NCBI GenBank assembly: GCA_013396655.1
Contig: WBMV01004764.1
Coordinates: forward strand, 641,394-705,393
Origin: Campylorhamphus procurvoides
Taxonomy: Eukaryota > Chordata > Aves > Passeriformes > Dendrocolaptidae
Length of the DNA stretch: 64,000 nt
Reading direction: 5' to 3'
Both the position numbers and the translations under genes were made by a program. The notes beneath the pieces were generated by a model. The model saw only the letters and a program-made list of their open reading frames with translations. It was not told the DNA's origin and ran no database searches. Below are positions 12,801-27,800 of the stretch, piece after piece (position 1 is the first letter of the stretch; each line of letters opens with the position of its first letter).

Positions 12801-15800
12801 GAACAGTTTAGTAAGATGTCTATAATTGTAAAGACAAGGTCTGAGTGTGCCGGCTGGTAGCTACTCTACCATATTGCTCTGTATGATCATTCTTGGACTT
12901 CATATGTTGTAACTTCCAATCTAAGACTTCCTTCCCACCACGAGTTTTCAATCTATAGAAACCTTTGATATGTCTTTTCTTTCACCTCACTGTGACCTTT
13001 GAAGCTGCAAGTTCTTTAGGACCCCCCAACTGTGCTGTGCATTTCTGTATATCTCCTATCACAAAATAATGCAAAGTGTCAAATTAGTACAGTTAATAGG
13101 GTCCCTAATTGTGGCACAATAGTAGTATTACTTGAAATTAACTGAAAAGCTATCAAAAGAGCATTTTTTTGCTAGATATATGCATGAAATAGACAAAAAT
13201 AAGAAACTGTAATTGAAAGACATTTATTTTAAAGGAGAGAATTTCTAGCCTTCTCCCTTCTTCCATGCTACTTTCGTTCTGTGCCTTTTACATCTTCACT
13301 TGGGTTATCACAGAATCACAGAATGGGTACGTTGGAAGGGACCAGAATGGATCATCTGGTCCAACCTCCCTGCTTGATCAGGGCCATTCTAGAGCACATC
13401 ACACAAGAGTGCATCCAGATGGTTCTGAATATCTCCAGTGAGAAGACTCCACAGTCTCTCTGAGCAACCTGTTCAAGTGCTCGGGCACCCATACAGGAAA
13501 GAAGCTCTTCATATTCAAGTGGAACTTCCTCTACATTGGTTTCTGCCTGTTGCCTCTTGTTCTATTGCCTGGAACCACTGATCAGAGCCTGGATCCGTCC
13601 TCCTGGCACCCTCTCTTCAGATACTTACAGACATTGATGAGGTCCCCTCAGTCATATCTTCTTGAGACTGAACAGGCCCAGCTCCCCCAGTCTGTCCTCA
13701 AAAGTGAGATACTCCAGGTCTTAATCATCTTTGTAGCCTTCTGTTGGATCCATTCCAGGAACATCATGTCTGTCTTGTACTGAGGAGCCCAGAACTGGAC
13801 ACAGCACTCCAGATGTGTCCTCACAAGGCCTGGGTCGAGGGACAGGATCGCTTTCCTCAATCTGCTGGCCATACTCTTCCTCATGCAGACCAGGATACCC
13901 TTGTCCTTCTTCTCCACAAGGACAGATTGGGGCCTCATGGACAGCTTCTTGGCCACCAGGAACTCCCGGTCCTTCTCCTCAGAGCTGCTTTCCAACTGGT
14001 CAGCCCCCAGCCTGTACTGATACTTCTGGTTATTCTTCCTCAGATGCAGGACCCTGCACTTGCCTTTGTTGAGTATCAGGTGGTTCTCCTCTGCCCATCT
14101 CTCCAGCCTATTGAGGTCTTTCTGCTCAACCCTCGGGGGTATCAGTGACTCCTCCCAGCTCTGTGTCATCAGTGCACTTGCTGAGGAGGCATCTGAGTGG
14201 CAGATGTTGTAATAAGGTAAGATAACAAGAGCCTTCAGCATGGACTTAGAAAGCTACAGGGAATTCCAGCTATCTGTTTGGATGGAATGGGCCACTGTGC
14301 AAGATGATCGTATTTTTGCAGTGATTGTCGCATGCTTTGACTACAGTAAAGCTTAGTCAGGTATGTTTTTGTACTACTGCAGTTCTCAGCCATGCTGCAA
14401 TGTAGATTCATCATGAGGTAGTTTAAGTGTCATTTTCCAGAGAGAATGCCTGTTGCTGGTGGCATTTCTGTGAGTGTACAAATTTGTTACACTAAATCCA
14501 AGATATCTCTTAGGAGTAAGACAGGAAACAGTGCTATAATCAGAGGTCTAGCTGCAAAGAAAAATGCCTGTGTTATTTCTATCAAAATAAGAAACAAGTA
14601 ATGATGCAGTAGTAGTGGCTTAGCAGGCTGTGGATATGTGTCTTTGCTGGGTTAACATAGGTAGTGCTGGAATCTGTGCTCCAGGTTTTCATGTCTGTTG
14701 CTACTCATGCCAGTCAGATTATGGTTAATGGAGATATATTTGTTGGCTTGAACCTGTGCCTTTTGATTGCAAGATTGTAGTTCTGGCTAAAGCTATAATT
14801 CTTTAGCATAAACTAAGTCACTGCAGTCTCTCCAGAGTTACTTTTTTTGCTTTCCATTTTCTTTTCTTATCATGAATTATGATATGCTATGGATTTTTAG
14901 CATTCTTTGTTGTTACTGTCTGTGTCTTCCTCCTTTTATTTATGTTTTTCTGAGCCTTTGGAAAAGTGTCCTGATTTTTATCCCTGTTTGTTTTTACCAA
15001 GAATCCTTTCAGCATCCTTCTTTCAACAAACTCCATTCCCTCCAGCTGAGGTTCTTGTCTTAGTAACTTCGAAGAAGGAAGTATTGTACTCTTTATGAAC
15101 TATAATATAAGATACTGGAAGCTGACAGAAAAACTGGCATATTACTATTTCAGTAAGTTGTTTTCTGGACTCTCTATGCAATAAAATGTCAGCTAGAATG
15201 ACAAAAGCAATGTAAACAACTAAATTGTTGAAAAGATATTCTAAAAACTTCTGTGAAAACTGCAATGCAGGAAGCCATCTTAATGCAATGAGAAAGTTAC
15301 AAAATTAAGATTTGTTTAAAAATGCTAAAGGTGTATCTTAATACCTGTTGTAATTTGTCCAAGGGGAAACATACTTTTTCTTCTCTAATATGTATGACCT
15401 AAACAATTGACTGCCCTAGACTAAAGATAACTTGAAATTGCAACAGATCTTTTACTTATATTATTACCAAAATATATCATTGTTGTGCAGTATAGGAAAT
15501 GCAGTGGCCTGTCTCAAAGCAGACAAATAGCTTACCTGTGGCTGTGTAGGGCTTTTTTTTTTTGTTTTATTTTATTTTATTTATTTTTTAATATTAGGGA
15601 GTCCAGCTACTGAAGATGTATCTGTTCTAGTAAGAGAATAAATGCTATCACTGGTTTTGAACAGCACTGAAACTTAAAACCCATACATTTCATTTATGAT
15701 TGTGGAGATCTGCTTTCATCAGTAAAACATTGGCTTTTTATTTCCTTAACATTATTCTTTGGTTTCCATTACAGGAATTTAAACAGGAGTGTGTAATTTA

Positions 15801-18800
15801 TGGTCAGAGGTTCTATGCATTATTTTTCTTCCTTTTGTTGTCTTCCCTAAACGCAAGGCAGTCACACCCATTTTCCTGTATATATTTGATCATTTTTATC
15901 ACTCTAAAACTCTTTTATTACTTTGAACCTGACTTTCAACCTTTGTCAAGTGTGAATGAAAGTAATATTTTTACAGTTTTTCTTCTTTGAATTACAACAA
16001 TAGGTTTTAAAATATCTGTATATGTTGTGATGTCCATACTGGCTTGTTGATTTTATGTTTATTTGCATGTCATATTTATAAAGGTAATATTCTTTATGCA
16101 TAAATTTAGATTTTAAATGCTGATGTTATTTCATTCTCTAAGAAACAAAGTGCTGTTCACTGAAAGAATAGTAGTGAGGAGAAGAACATATATTTTTTCC
16201 CATCTCTGCAGTTTTGCTGTTTACTACTTCTAATGCTTTCATCTACACCCAGCTTGTGTTAGAGAAACATTTGTAAAACAGAACTGAAGCCAATTCTATG
16301 CCCAGGTTATTCTGGCTCCAGTTCCCCTTTTGCATAATTTCAGTGCATCTGTGAAAGCCATTTGGGTTGGTGTATAGTGCTGCCTGCAAACTTTAGTGGC
16401 TTAGGCAGAGCAGTTGCTTTTAGTTTGGTTTCCTAAAGGGAGCAAGTTCATGCAGTTGTGTTCTGCATCACCTCTGCCATTTCCCTGGCAGCTGTAAAGC
16501 CCATGGGCCATTTACTGTGAGGATAGGCAGAAGTCTCAAACTCCTCGCAAGTGGTAGCTTGTTAATGGAGAGAAAGGCAGCTTACTGCCTTGCCTGAGAA
16601 AGGACTGAATGCCTCTGCTGCAGCACAGCTCCCCCTAAGTCACATTGTTTGCTGTCTCTTGCCTTGGGAGGCAATGCCTTAAGGAATTGAAGGGAAAGGA
16701 GAGCTAGACTTGAGGTGGATGGAGTGGGAAAAGGAGACAGCATAGAAATGTTTCGAAAAACAGACTTCCTTTGTTGATTCTGTGAACCAGCCAGTTGAGT
16801 ACACATAGTAGCATGAATTGAGGTATTTTCTCCATCATGATTTTGGAGATAGAAATCCCATTGTAATGCTCCTTGACTCCTTTGTCCAGTCAAGGCTCTA
16901 GTAACCAGCTGCTCTTTGACATGTCTCTTCTGTTAAAAGAAATGTGACTGTATAATGCAAGGAAATAAGCTGTTACTGCAAAAGTTTAGAAGCAAGGTGG
17001 TACTTATATAAATAAAAGGTCAGCATCTGTACTATATACCTTGATATAACCTTGTCACGCTTATCTTGCAGTAAGAAGTAGAGGTGATGTTAAATTAGAT
17101 CAACTGATAATGGCAAAAGAACAGTTTTAAATATTAGTGAATTTATGCATAATTTTCAGAGATAATCTTTTCAGATAACTTGTATGCGGTTTTTCAGAAA
17201 AAAAAATCAAATTCATTAAACATTTTTTTCCCCTATATCCATTCTGAAATGAATGGTTTGAAATGTGTAATTGATTCTTTTCTTAGTCATAATGAAGTCT
17301 TTATTGCTTCATTTTTATTTCAAAGACAAGCACGGAAACTTTTATCTTAAAAGATGCCTTCCTAAAAATAATTAAAAATGTGTAAAATAAAATGGTTGAA
17401 AAAAGTTTTGCAACCCTTGTTATAGCCAATTTTAATACTTATTGAAAATCATAGATTGTTAACTAATGTATATGATTGTTATAAAATAACCATTGCAACT
17501 CCAACTTTAAAATGAGTATCAGTACTTCAATTAAAATAACAAATTTTCTTAGTAGAAAAAACACCGATGCCTCTTTCTGAGAGAGAGTTTAGTAAAAGTG
17601 AGAGGAAGGAAAGCTTGTATATGTTATGGTTTGGTTGAGTTTTATATTGAAAACTGTGCTTGTGGTTTTGCTGAAGCTACAACAAAGCTGAAACAACAGC
17701 AGAAGGAGAGGTGTGAATTCAGCTCTCCAGTCATCATCACTGTACTTGCTTTTGCTTTTAAAACTTGCTTCTTGCCACTTTACTAGTCCAATTAATTGCT
17801 TCATTGCTTTGCAGTGAGCTGTTACTTTGTGCTGAGCTCTTTTTTCCCAAGCATCCTACTGCAAGAAATAAAATCCTTTAAAAACTGAGAAGCTTACAGC
17901 ATGGGTTACACATAATTTTGATTTCAAAAGGCATACTCTTATATGTTCTTTTTTAAATAGAGAATTTGAAGAAAGCTAGCATCTTTAGTAGATTAATGTT
18001 TGTCACCAGGGTAGTAAAATATGTAGCAAGCATGGGAAAGACGTTGTCCTTAGAGTAACATAGAGAACCATAGAATCACACAGAATTCAAGGTGTGCTCT
18101 CACCGGGGCCGAGTGCAGAGACAGTGACTTCCCAGGTCCTGCTGGACATGCTATTTCTGATACAGGCCAGGATGCTGCTGGCCTTCTTGGCCACCTGGGC
18201 ACACTGCTGGTTTATGTTCAGCCAGTTGTTGACCTGCACCCCTTTGCCCCCCCATCCTAAAATTGTACTATACTTAATAAAAATTGATCAGTTCTAGATA
18301 GGATATTTTTGACATAAGTAGGGAGGGAAAACTAAGACCAAGAGAAGTGTGTTTGATGTTTTAGAATAAAAAAAAAGGGAACCTTCCTGACTGATGTTCT
18401 AAGATAGTCATAATGGTATTTCCACTTAATGTGTTAAAAACACTCTCTTAGATCTGAATCAATGGAATATGCAGAAAGGGTTCTTTGATACACTTAACTC
18501 ATGTGCAGGCATCCTCAAGTCTTTAATGTAATTTTCTTAGTAGTATATTTGAGGTGTGCAGAAGTAGCAGCACCTCTAGTCTCTGGAAAGGGAAGTTCAT
18601 ACTAGGAGATAATTTGAGTCAAGAGGCATATCCAAAAGGAGTGGAGCTGCCTTGATACTCAGAGCTGCAGACCTTGCAGCTGCATGTTTGCTCTGAGCAT
18701 GGATTCATGGGTCAGCATTAGATGCCCAGGTTTTCTCTCTCTAGGTGGAAGGGATGTAGGCTAAAAATTTTGGAAGGCATTTCACCATTACTCCTGGGAT

Positions 18801-21800
18801 AGGGAACAAGTCCTTCCCTTCCCCTGTTCTTTCCTTGCTTGTGTATTCTCCCAGGCTGTCCTGGCTATGACAAATGGAACTGGAAAAAAGATATGTAAAA
18901 CAGTTTGGGGAAGGAAGGGCATTTGAGTTTTTCATACTGAGTAGCAGGCACAAAAGGCTCTTGAAGCTTTATTTTGCAAATACCTGAATTATTAGGCTGT
19001 CTTTTTCATGTTCTTTATGGACCACTGAACTTTAATCTTTCTATCCTTCTCAGCTTCCTTCCTTATGGAAGGTCTTTTTTAAGTTGCTAGCTAGAGGACA
19101 GGTATAGGGTTAAATTTCTTTAGATGAGAGGGGAAGAACTAAGCTTGGCTCTGTTGTGTCCTGAATAAGCGCTTTATTGTGGGTAGTGGAAAACAGACAC
19201 CACTGCAATTATTTTTCCTTATTGAACAGGAGTGGTTACTGAGTTCTGTGCAGCATGTACACGTGTGCAGTCTTGAGGCTGGCAATAGCTCCAGTGTGGG
19301 TGTGATCCAGCCAAGTGCTGGTTTAGAAAGGTTTTTTCCTTTGTTGCTGCTTCCATTCTATTTCTCAACACTTCTTGAGGCTGTAATGTAAATCAAATCC
19401 CTGATAGCGTGTAATTTTTTAAATCATTATTAATGGGGTTACTTTAAGGAATCTGGGTTAAAATATAGTTTAAACAAACAAACAAAAGCCACAATGTGTA
19501 TCACTGCAATTGAGAATTGCTAGTGATAGAGGGGTGGAGAACAAGATTTTCCGAAGCAGCCTCTTCTTTCCACTTCTGGGTTTTTGTTTTGGTTTTGGTT
19601 TTCTGTTGTGAGTTGGGTTTTTTTTGTTGATGCTTTGGGTTGGGTTGGTTTTTTTGCAGGGCTACTGGTTTAGAGTTGCTTTCCCTGAGTACTTCTTGCT
19701 GATTCACTTGAGAATGCCACCCAGTTTGCCAGTATAATGTTTTCCGTGGTTACACAGTTGCATTTTCACATTATATGAGTTCTTTGATTCAGTTTCCAAA
19801 ATGGCCACAAAGAATACTTGTTCCTGCTTGCTGGAGGGCCAGTGGTGGACAGAACCAGTGACTCATGGGGAATGGGGAAGTGGGAGGAAGTTGACACTTA
19901 TTAAATAAATGGCTAACCACAGCTTCAGCGAGAACATTTAAGATCAAGTCCTCCAAGAGAAGTGGGTAGGCAGGCATCTCATTTCTGATCCATTGCTAGA
20001 TTTAGCTTTGAATTAAGTACCATACTGCTTGGCCTTTTTAGCTATCTGGGTACATGCAGATAAACCCCGAACCAAATCATACCACAAAACCCCAAACAAA
20101 AAGCTTCCCTTTACAGAAAATCTTCTGCTGAAAATTTACTTTGCTTTTGAGAAGCTTTGTCTTGAAATTAATGTCCCAGGCTAAGGAGTGAGATAAGTCA
20201 CTTGGTGGATTTAGGCCTGAGCATGATACATCCGTGACATCTTTGTGAAAGCAGGGGTCTGGGTACAGGTCTTGTGAATCCACACCCTTCCAAATATTAT
20301 GGTAGGTCCAGAGTATTTTATAGATTGCCTGCATTGTGAAAAACTAGGTAGTAGTCAGTTAAAGAACTCTGAGCAAGAAAATATGTTTTTCACAGTGTAC
20401 ATAATTAGGATTCTTCTCCTTTATCTCCTTGGCCCAGGCATTCCTTTTACATGGTCTCTGTTCCTTTTTTCTCCCAAGCTGCTGCATGTATGGAAAGGAA
20501 TAATTTTTCTTCTCATCCATCCTCACTTTTCCCTTGTGTTGGCTTCTGCTGTGCCAGCTCTCACAGCAGACACAAGGCTTCATGCAATAGGAGTGGTGGT
20601 ATATTGATGTGTTTCTTTGTGGGATTTTTCCTCCTGCATGCCCACACACTTCACCCAGTTGCATATATGCTGAGTTTTGTTCTAGCCACCTTAGGCAAAG
20701 TGTGAAGCAAGACTTTAACATATGTGACAGGGAGAGGTTTGGTTCCGTATTGCCATCCTTCCATTGTTTTTGCAGTTTGCAGGGTCTTGGTAGGTGTTCC
20801 TCCTTAGCCATCTGACAGCACTGTAGATACAATTACTGGGCCCATCTCTGTGTGTTGGTTGAAGAATACAACAGTAAATGATTGTGCCTTTTTCACAAGG
20901 GTTTAGATTAGGTTTGGAGGGAGAAAGAAAGTATGAATATGAAGAAAAAATAATAAGGGAATATATATTGGAACAAATCACGCACATCAATTTTAAAATC
21001 ACATGTGATTTTTATTTTATCCTTTGTAAATAAAATTTCACCTTAATATTGTGTGAACTAAGATTTCTGTTATTGTCTTCAGCAGAAACTCCAACAGCAG
21101 TCAAACCTTATCATCTTGTCAAGCTATGGAGCCCTGTACCTCAGATGAATTTTTTCAGGCTCTCAACCACGCTGAGCAAACTTTTAAAAAGATGGAAAAT
21201 TATCTTAGACACAAGCAGCTATGTGATGTGGTGCTAGTTGCTGGTGATCGCAGAATTCCAGCTCACAGGTAAGTTTATTATAATTTGAAGTAACTTGATA
21301 ATTGTTTACAAATGCACCTTCAAAGTGTGTCCTGTGTTTTGTTTTTAAAAAGTCAGAATATCCTTAACAATTTAGAACTCCTTAAATGCATATGTTTTTG
21401 TACATTTATTTGGAACAAAAAAGTTAATTTCTCTGTTGTACGTGATACAGAAACAAAAATAATTGTAATTTCACATTCTACTTTTTCCTTCATGTATACT
21501 TAAGATATTTGCATAACAAAATTAAACCCCAAAAAGTCCCAAATATAGTCTGAGAATATTATAAGTTGTAGTAGTTTCTGTACTGTAGAATGATGTCAAA
21601 TGTTTTTCTCAGATTTAATTATTTCTTTGTACTAGTGACTATGTTGTTGAAGTCATAAGTAACAATAAGGGCAGTCTTCTGTCATATAAAGTATTTTTGC
21701 TCCCATAGTAAGTAGTCCTTTGACAGGAGACTGCTGAGCACTGACAGTATTAGATGTAGATTGAGCTTTACCCTGTCATCTGTGTAATTAACAGATCATA

Positions 21801-24800
21801 CAGCATGCCACTTAAGAGCTAGGATACCAAAGACTGTGAAACACAGGTATGAGTAACTGAAGTACATTGCGGTATTTGGTGCACAGTATTAATAGTCCAA
21901 ACAGGAACCTAGGTATAATTGAGCTGTGGTTACCTAAGATGAGTTCTACAACAGAAATTGCGTCCTAAAGCATTCCTGCTCATTCCTATCCCCACAGTGA
22001 AACTTCAACTTAATACTGTAGCAGTAACAAAGGGATGGGAAGAGGTTGCTAGTTTGCAGTTGGTATTTTTCTTACAAAGCCAGATTTCTGCTTTTATTCA
22101 GGTATTATTCACACTGTTGCACTGACACAACTCAGGCAATGACAGCATGGGGATAGGAACTGATGTGAGGAGCAGAGAGGTAATTTTACCATAGCTTGCT
22201 GTTGCTCTCAGAGACTTCATTTTATGCAACATCAGAATTAGTTGCAAAACTGCATTATCTCTGTGGAATGAGTGAACCAGACGAAAACAGGGAATGCACA
22301 CACACCTAGTAGGCACATGCTCAAGTAATTTAGGGTCAAAGAGCTTTGTAGTGCTGTAAACAGGGGGGAATAGTGATTATAATAAGGAAACAATTTTATT
22401 TCCTTTTGTGTCCAAGGTAACCCCTTTGCAGTACACACGTTTGGAGTATGGTTTATATAGTAATTAAAAAAGTACAGAAAGCATGCAAGTGACAGCTGTG
22501 AATATCTTGTAAGGACTGGAAGACTTTATTTGCAGTGAGATAGACAGAAAGCCAACATGCTAAAAAGTCATTTAATGTGGTTTATACCTGTTTCTCATTT
22601 ATTTAGAGAACTGACTTTGCTTCTCTAGCTTCTACTACTGTATCTATTCCTGTAGTGCATTAGGCATAGGCTACTACCTGTTAACTTACTCTGCTCTTCT
22701 GAGGAGAAACATCTTGCTGTAGTTGTTATATTGTGTTTTAAAGATGCATGAAAGTTAAGGCCAAAGAAGCACACTTTGTGCTTGTAGCAGGAGGTGGGAG
22801 GCTTATGATTGTCCTTTGTTGACTTTATAACATTGGAGCAACTTACAAAGAAGCTTCTTTCTTTCTCTTACTGTTTTGTTTTCACAGAGAAGCACAGCAA
22901 TAACCACAGTCTTAGTCTCAGCAGATCCAAAGTACCTCACTGAAAACCGAACTTTTCTATAGTGGGAAAGATATAGACAGAAATCTGAAATTTCATTCAG
23001 AATTTTATACAAATTCAGTACTTGTAGTAGCCTGTTAAAAGAAAAAAATTCTATTGTAGTTTTTGCTGCCTGCATCCAAGTTCTGACTTCTTTAGTATTG
23101 ACTGCAGGCTAGATCAGTCAGTACACTTAAGAACACTAGTGATTATTGTATCTTGAGACTTAATAAGCAACGAAAGATGTATTTAGTAGATATTAGATTA
23201 ATGACTTGGCATTCTAAGATATGTAATAAAATAGAAAGTTCATTTACACTGGACAGCTTTTTTTCCCTTTGCTTTTTCCTAAGAAAGGTAAGAGTTTTTC
23301 TTAGTATATGGTCACATAGAGCTGGTAAGAAAGAACATTTTTCTTTACTAATATTAATCACACTCATATATAAAGTTTTCAGATTTTATGTTTTGAACAT
23401 GATATTTTTTATAATTCCTGTATTTTATTTTTTAATTATCAGTTTCTACTTTTAATGAATGTTCTGAGGTGCATGATATATGTTTTTAGAGAAAGAAGCA
23501 ATTTTGGTGTCTACATTAGTAATAAGCATAGGTGATAACATTACTCTGAAATTCTGAGAGGTTTTGATTTGTATCTATTCAAAGAATTCAGGATATGAGT
23601 CTACTGCAAATAAAACATCACATGTAGTAATGATTTTTCTGAATATGACATTCTCTACTGTTCCAAGACTTTATCATCTCATTCTGTGCTGAAATTATAG
23701 CTAAGAATTTATTAAGGAGGTCAAGAAGCGAGTAGGAAAGGAGACAGTTCTCCACTAGGAAGAAATGTATTACATTTTTACACCTTTACTCTGCAGTTCC
23801 ATAAAGAAATTTTGCATACTTAAATTTAATTTATTTTATTTAATTAAGCTTTTCATAGCAGGTGTTTATTCTGTATCTGCTGCAAATTTGATGTCTGTAA
23901 TTTATTATGTTCCTATTTATTGCATTTAGCTAACTGCTATATCCATAATAAAAGTTTGTTGTGTTTGATAACGTACTGCTCTGAATATTCACACAGGGAA
24001 AGGGAGATATGTGTAAATTGCTGTCCAGAGGCGATTTAAAGCCTGCTCAGCATCCTTTACAGCAATCTGAGCATCTGTGCAGAGCCATTGTCCGTCTTTC
24101 TGTTGACACTGAAAGGTGCAACTACAAAAGACATGAGACTGAAGGAAAGAAGCTAAAGGGAAGCTTATATACTCTAAGGGTTAGGAAGCTTGTTTGCAAG
24201 ACCATAAACTCTTCAGTATCACCTTACAGCTTCAGTGAATGTGACCAGTGAGTTCCCTACGACTGTTTTCAGCTATTGAACAGGCACAAACAAGTCGCTG
24301 CCTAGGAAATGCCCCTTTTATCTTTCAGATCTTAGGAAGCTTCAGTTCATTATGGCAGGTGAGACGGGTTGGGAGATACTAGAGCTGTAAATTGCCAGGT
24401 TTGACATCTATCATCATTTTACATAGTAATTGCTTTGACGACCTGGAAAACTGTCTAGATGGTGCAGCTTTTGGTGGTTCCAACAAGAAGTACAATTTTT
24501 AAAGTGTGTCACCCTGCTTACACATATTTTACTGGTTCTCAGTGGAAAACACTTCAAAATAAGTTAAGCCATCATGGTGGATCTTTCTAATTTTGGATCA
24601 ATACAAACCACAGAAATTAAAGGCATCACTAGTCTTGGAACCTCTTGTAAAACCAGGAAGATGTACTGAAGTACCCAGATGTTGTCAGTATTTAGAACAT
24701 AGCTGTTAATTGTTTTTCTAGAGAGATTAATTATTCAGACATCTTGTGATCTCTGAGATGAAAAGATCTGATAGTCATGTGTTCCTTTTTCTCTACGTTT

Positions 24801-27800
24801 TTCCTGTGCACTGTTAAAAAGCAACCAACTTACTGTATGTAATTCAGTAGCCAGATTCCTGTAATCTTATCTATTCAGAACTGAGTCCTTAGCAGTAGCT
24901 AGTAATTAGATAAGAAGGAGAGTAAAGATAAATATATTCAACATCCACAGTCAAACAATACAATGTCAACGATATTAAGGCTTTTTCTTGGTTTGGTGTT
25001 GGCTTTTTTTGTAATCTAAAGAGATGTCTTTAATATCAGTATATACTGATTTTTGTAGGCGTTTTAGTTGGGCCAGTTTTGAAAGAAATATTACTCTTAG
25101 GGGAAAAAAGGCTACAAACTCTAAATACAAACTCCACAGCTTTCTTCAGTTTCTAAACTGAGGAAAAGCAGTATTTTGTAGGATCAGTAGTTCCCAGTGA
25201 ACTCTCGATATGGATAAACATGTTAATTTTAATGATTAGTAAATAACACAAAGAGATACTCTTTATGTCAAATGCTAGCAGAGCCCTGATGGCTCTATTT
25301 AACAAGGAGATTGTGAATATAATGTACTTATTATATAAGTGTAGTTTTTATAGTCATTGCACAGATTTTGGTTTAAAAAATCATACATGTCACTAAGCTC
25401 TTTTAGAGCTTTTTTAGCAAAAAGGTCAAATATGGTGAGGAAAGCCTTCCATGGATTCTTCAGTTACATGAAGGTGTTAGTTGTTTCATATTGTATAATC
25501 TGTATGTAGGAATGCAGTTGATTTGAAACTAAAGTCAGTTAGTAGCTATGAGATGAAAAGATCAATGAACAAGTGGGTATCAAATCACATGAGTATAGCA
25601 GTAATTGATTTTTATTGAGTAGGGGAAAGAAGATAGGACAAGAAAAGGCTAGTTGGCTGAAAGTCTGCCTTTGTTTTTTTTATGGTGGCTTGGTGTCACC
25701 TTGATTCATTTTCCCCGTGTCTTTCAATCTCCTTTCTTTCTTTGAAGGAATTTTTCTAATTTAGTTGAATTAACAGAAAAGTGTGGATACCTATTCCAAG
25801 GCTTTTCATTGTGAACATGCTTCTTGGCTAAAATTATTACAAAATTTTTATTACTATAATTTATGCTTTGGCAAATTACATGTATTAATCTACTCCTGGA
25901 CTTCACATCCTGTTTTGGCTTATGGAAGTCACTCTGGAAAGCACTGAAAGCTCTGAAACATGAAGACCTCCTCATGGTTCTGAACACATTTGCAAAAACA
26001 GTATATGGATTAAGTTTGTGTTAATTTCTTTTGAAGGACTCTGAGTCTGGAAATTACAGGGAAAAATTTGCTGATATCAAATTGCTGGCAGAAGGTGTTG
26101 GAAACCTGGTGTTATGACTTGGCATTTCTTCAACAACTGTTCCTAAGATGTGAACAGTCAAAATGTTTTCTAAATAATAGTGCAGCTCTAACCAAGCCTG
26201 TTGCACTGCTAGGGGAAGGAAAAAAAAACCCAAACCCAAAACTGCGGTTATGATTAAGTTCTAGGTTTTGTTTCTCATCACAAAGACCCTGCTTTTTCAA
26301 GTTCTATTCTGTGTAGAAGTTGTAAGTCAGCACTGCCAAATGTGAAAATTTTAAGTTGGTTGTTTTGCTTTTATTTTTTAATTCTGAATCGAACCTGCAG
26401 AAACATTCTAATCACTTTCCCTTCCAATGAGAGCCCCGATTTTGTACATAGAAATCTGATTGTGTCATCTCATTCTACCATCAAAAGCAGTTAGAGAAAT
26501 TCTCCCTTGATGTTTATATGACTGTACTCTCTAACTTCACTTTTACAGATCTTTGGAAGGCAGTATTTCCATTCTACTTCAGTTGTCATTAAACCTAAAG
26601 TTAAAATGCCTGGGCCCTACCTTGACAGAAAGTTCTAATTTTTCTCAGCTCATCAGCCATGGAATAAATCTCATATTTCAGGAGCAATATGTTCCTTAAA
26701 AGAACAGAACTTTGTTTCTCTTTACAAGACTTCAATCATAAAAGGTGTTAAAAGAAAATTAATCTTTTCCCCCTACACTCCTACCTCAACTCTGTTGCCT
26801 CACCATCTAGAAAAAGAGGATTCTGTAAGCCAGACCAAATGGTCAATGGTCAGAAAATCCACAAGAAAAAAGTAGTTGAAATTAGTCAATATTTTATTAC
26901 TTTGAAGTTAGTTAACTAAGAAACAGTTCTTCGTAGTTCATGACTTTGTGTATGTACCTGCAAATCCTCCCCTAAGCACTGGTGCTCACCTTTTCAAGTA
27001 ATTTTACTCTGTTTTGTAGTTCCTGAACTCTGTCATTTTAATACGCCAATATAATGATTCGGCACAGCATAAACTGACTGAAATATTAGTTTAATTGAAG
27101 GTATGTATGTGGATTGTTTAGTGTATTTGCAGTTGACTTGGTTCTTGGGCTTGCTGTTTGTATTGCTCACTATACGTACCAAGTGTATTTATATAGAATT
27201 CCTTGTAAGCAAGGCAGCAGTGAACTCCTGCAGCACAAAAATTGACCCAAACCACAAGGCTGTTCCTAAAGGTCTATTAGGAAAGAGGCTAGCAGTCCTC
27301 ATGAATACTTATGGTAGGTTTCAAATTCCTTCCACACATCATTTCCTTTCTCTTTTACCCTAGTCCTGTGAACACATACTGAGACATCAAAATTCTTGCA
27401 CTTTTTGTGGAGTGGCATTGTTATTTGTAGTGAGTGTTTTACTCTGAGTAATTCAAAGAAATGTCTGTTGTGCACTACAGTGTTTGCTTACTTATTCTGT
27501 ATCTTAAAATACTCAGAATGGTTTAAAAAGGCTAAATATATGTGTGCACCGAGAATAAGAGCATTTTAAAGCACTTTGTAAAGGACTGGTAAGTCATTTT
27601 TCACCTTTGAAAAAGTGACTGACATAAGATAAATGGAAGGCTCTTCAATTTTTTTAATTTCTATAATGGATGTTTATATTCCATTTTCAATTTATGGGAG
27701 GGAGGGTTGTGGGTTGTGTGTGTGTTGGCTATTAAAAGTCATTGAGCTTTGAAAGGGTAATTAATTTAGTTCAGTAGCAAATGTAGGTTTAGTACTTCAT

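Larger units (their letters stand above)
9856..21085 (+). other. KLHL5: KLHL5 intron 1 (11.2 kb)
   Basis: Mostly AT-rich unique sequence. It contains two CR1 fragments (13308-14215 and 18067-18245), a T-rich tract at 15552-15591 and a G/T-rich tract at 19577-19659. Short open frames inside it show no protein family I recognise; those in the CR1 segments are retrotransposon remnants. Confidence 0.85.

Noticed and set aside
13648..14241. 197-codon minus-strand frame as a host gene
   Set aside because: It is the decayed C-terminal end of CR1 ORF2, flanked by CR1 noncoding sequence.
24009..24251. 80-codon charged frame in KLHL5 intron 2
   Set aside because: Within chance length for this much DNA and no family resemblance seen.
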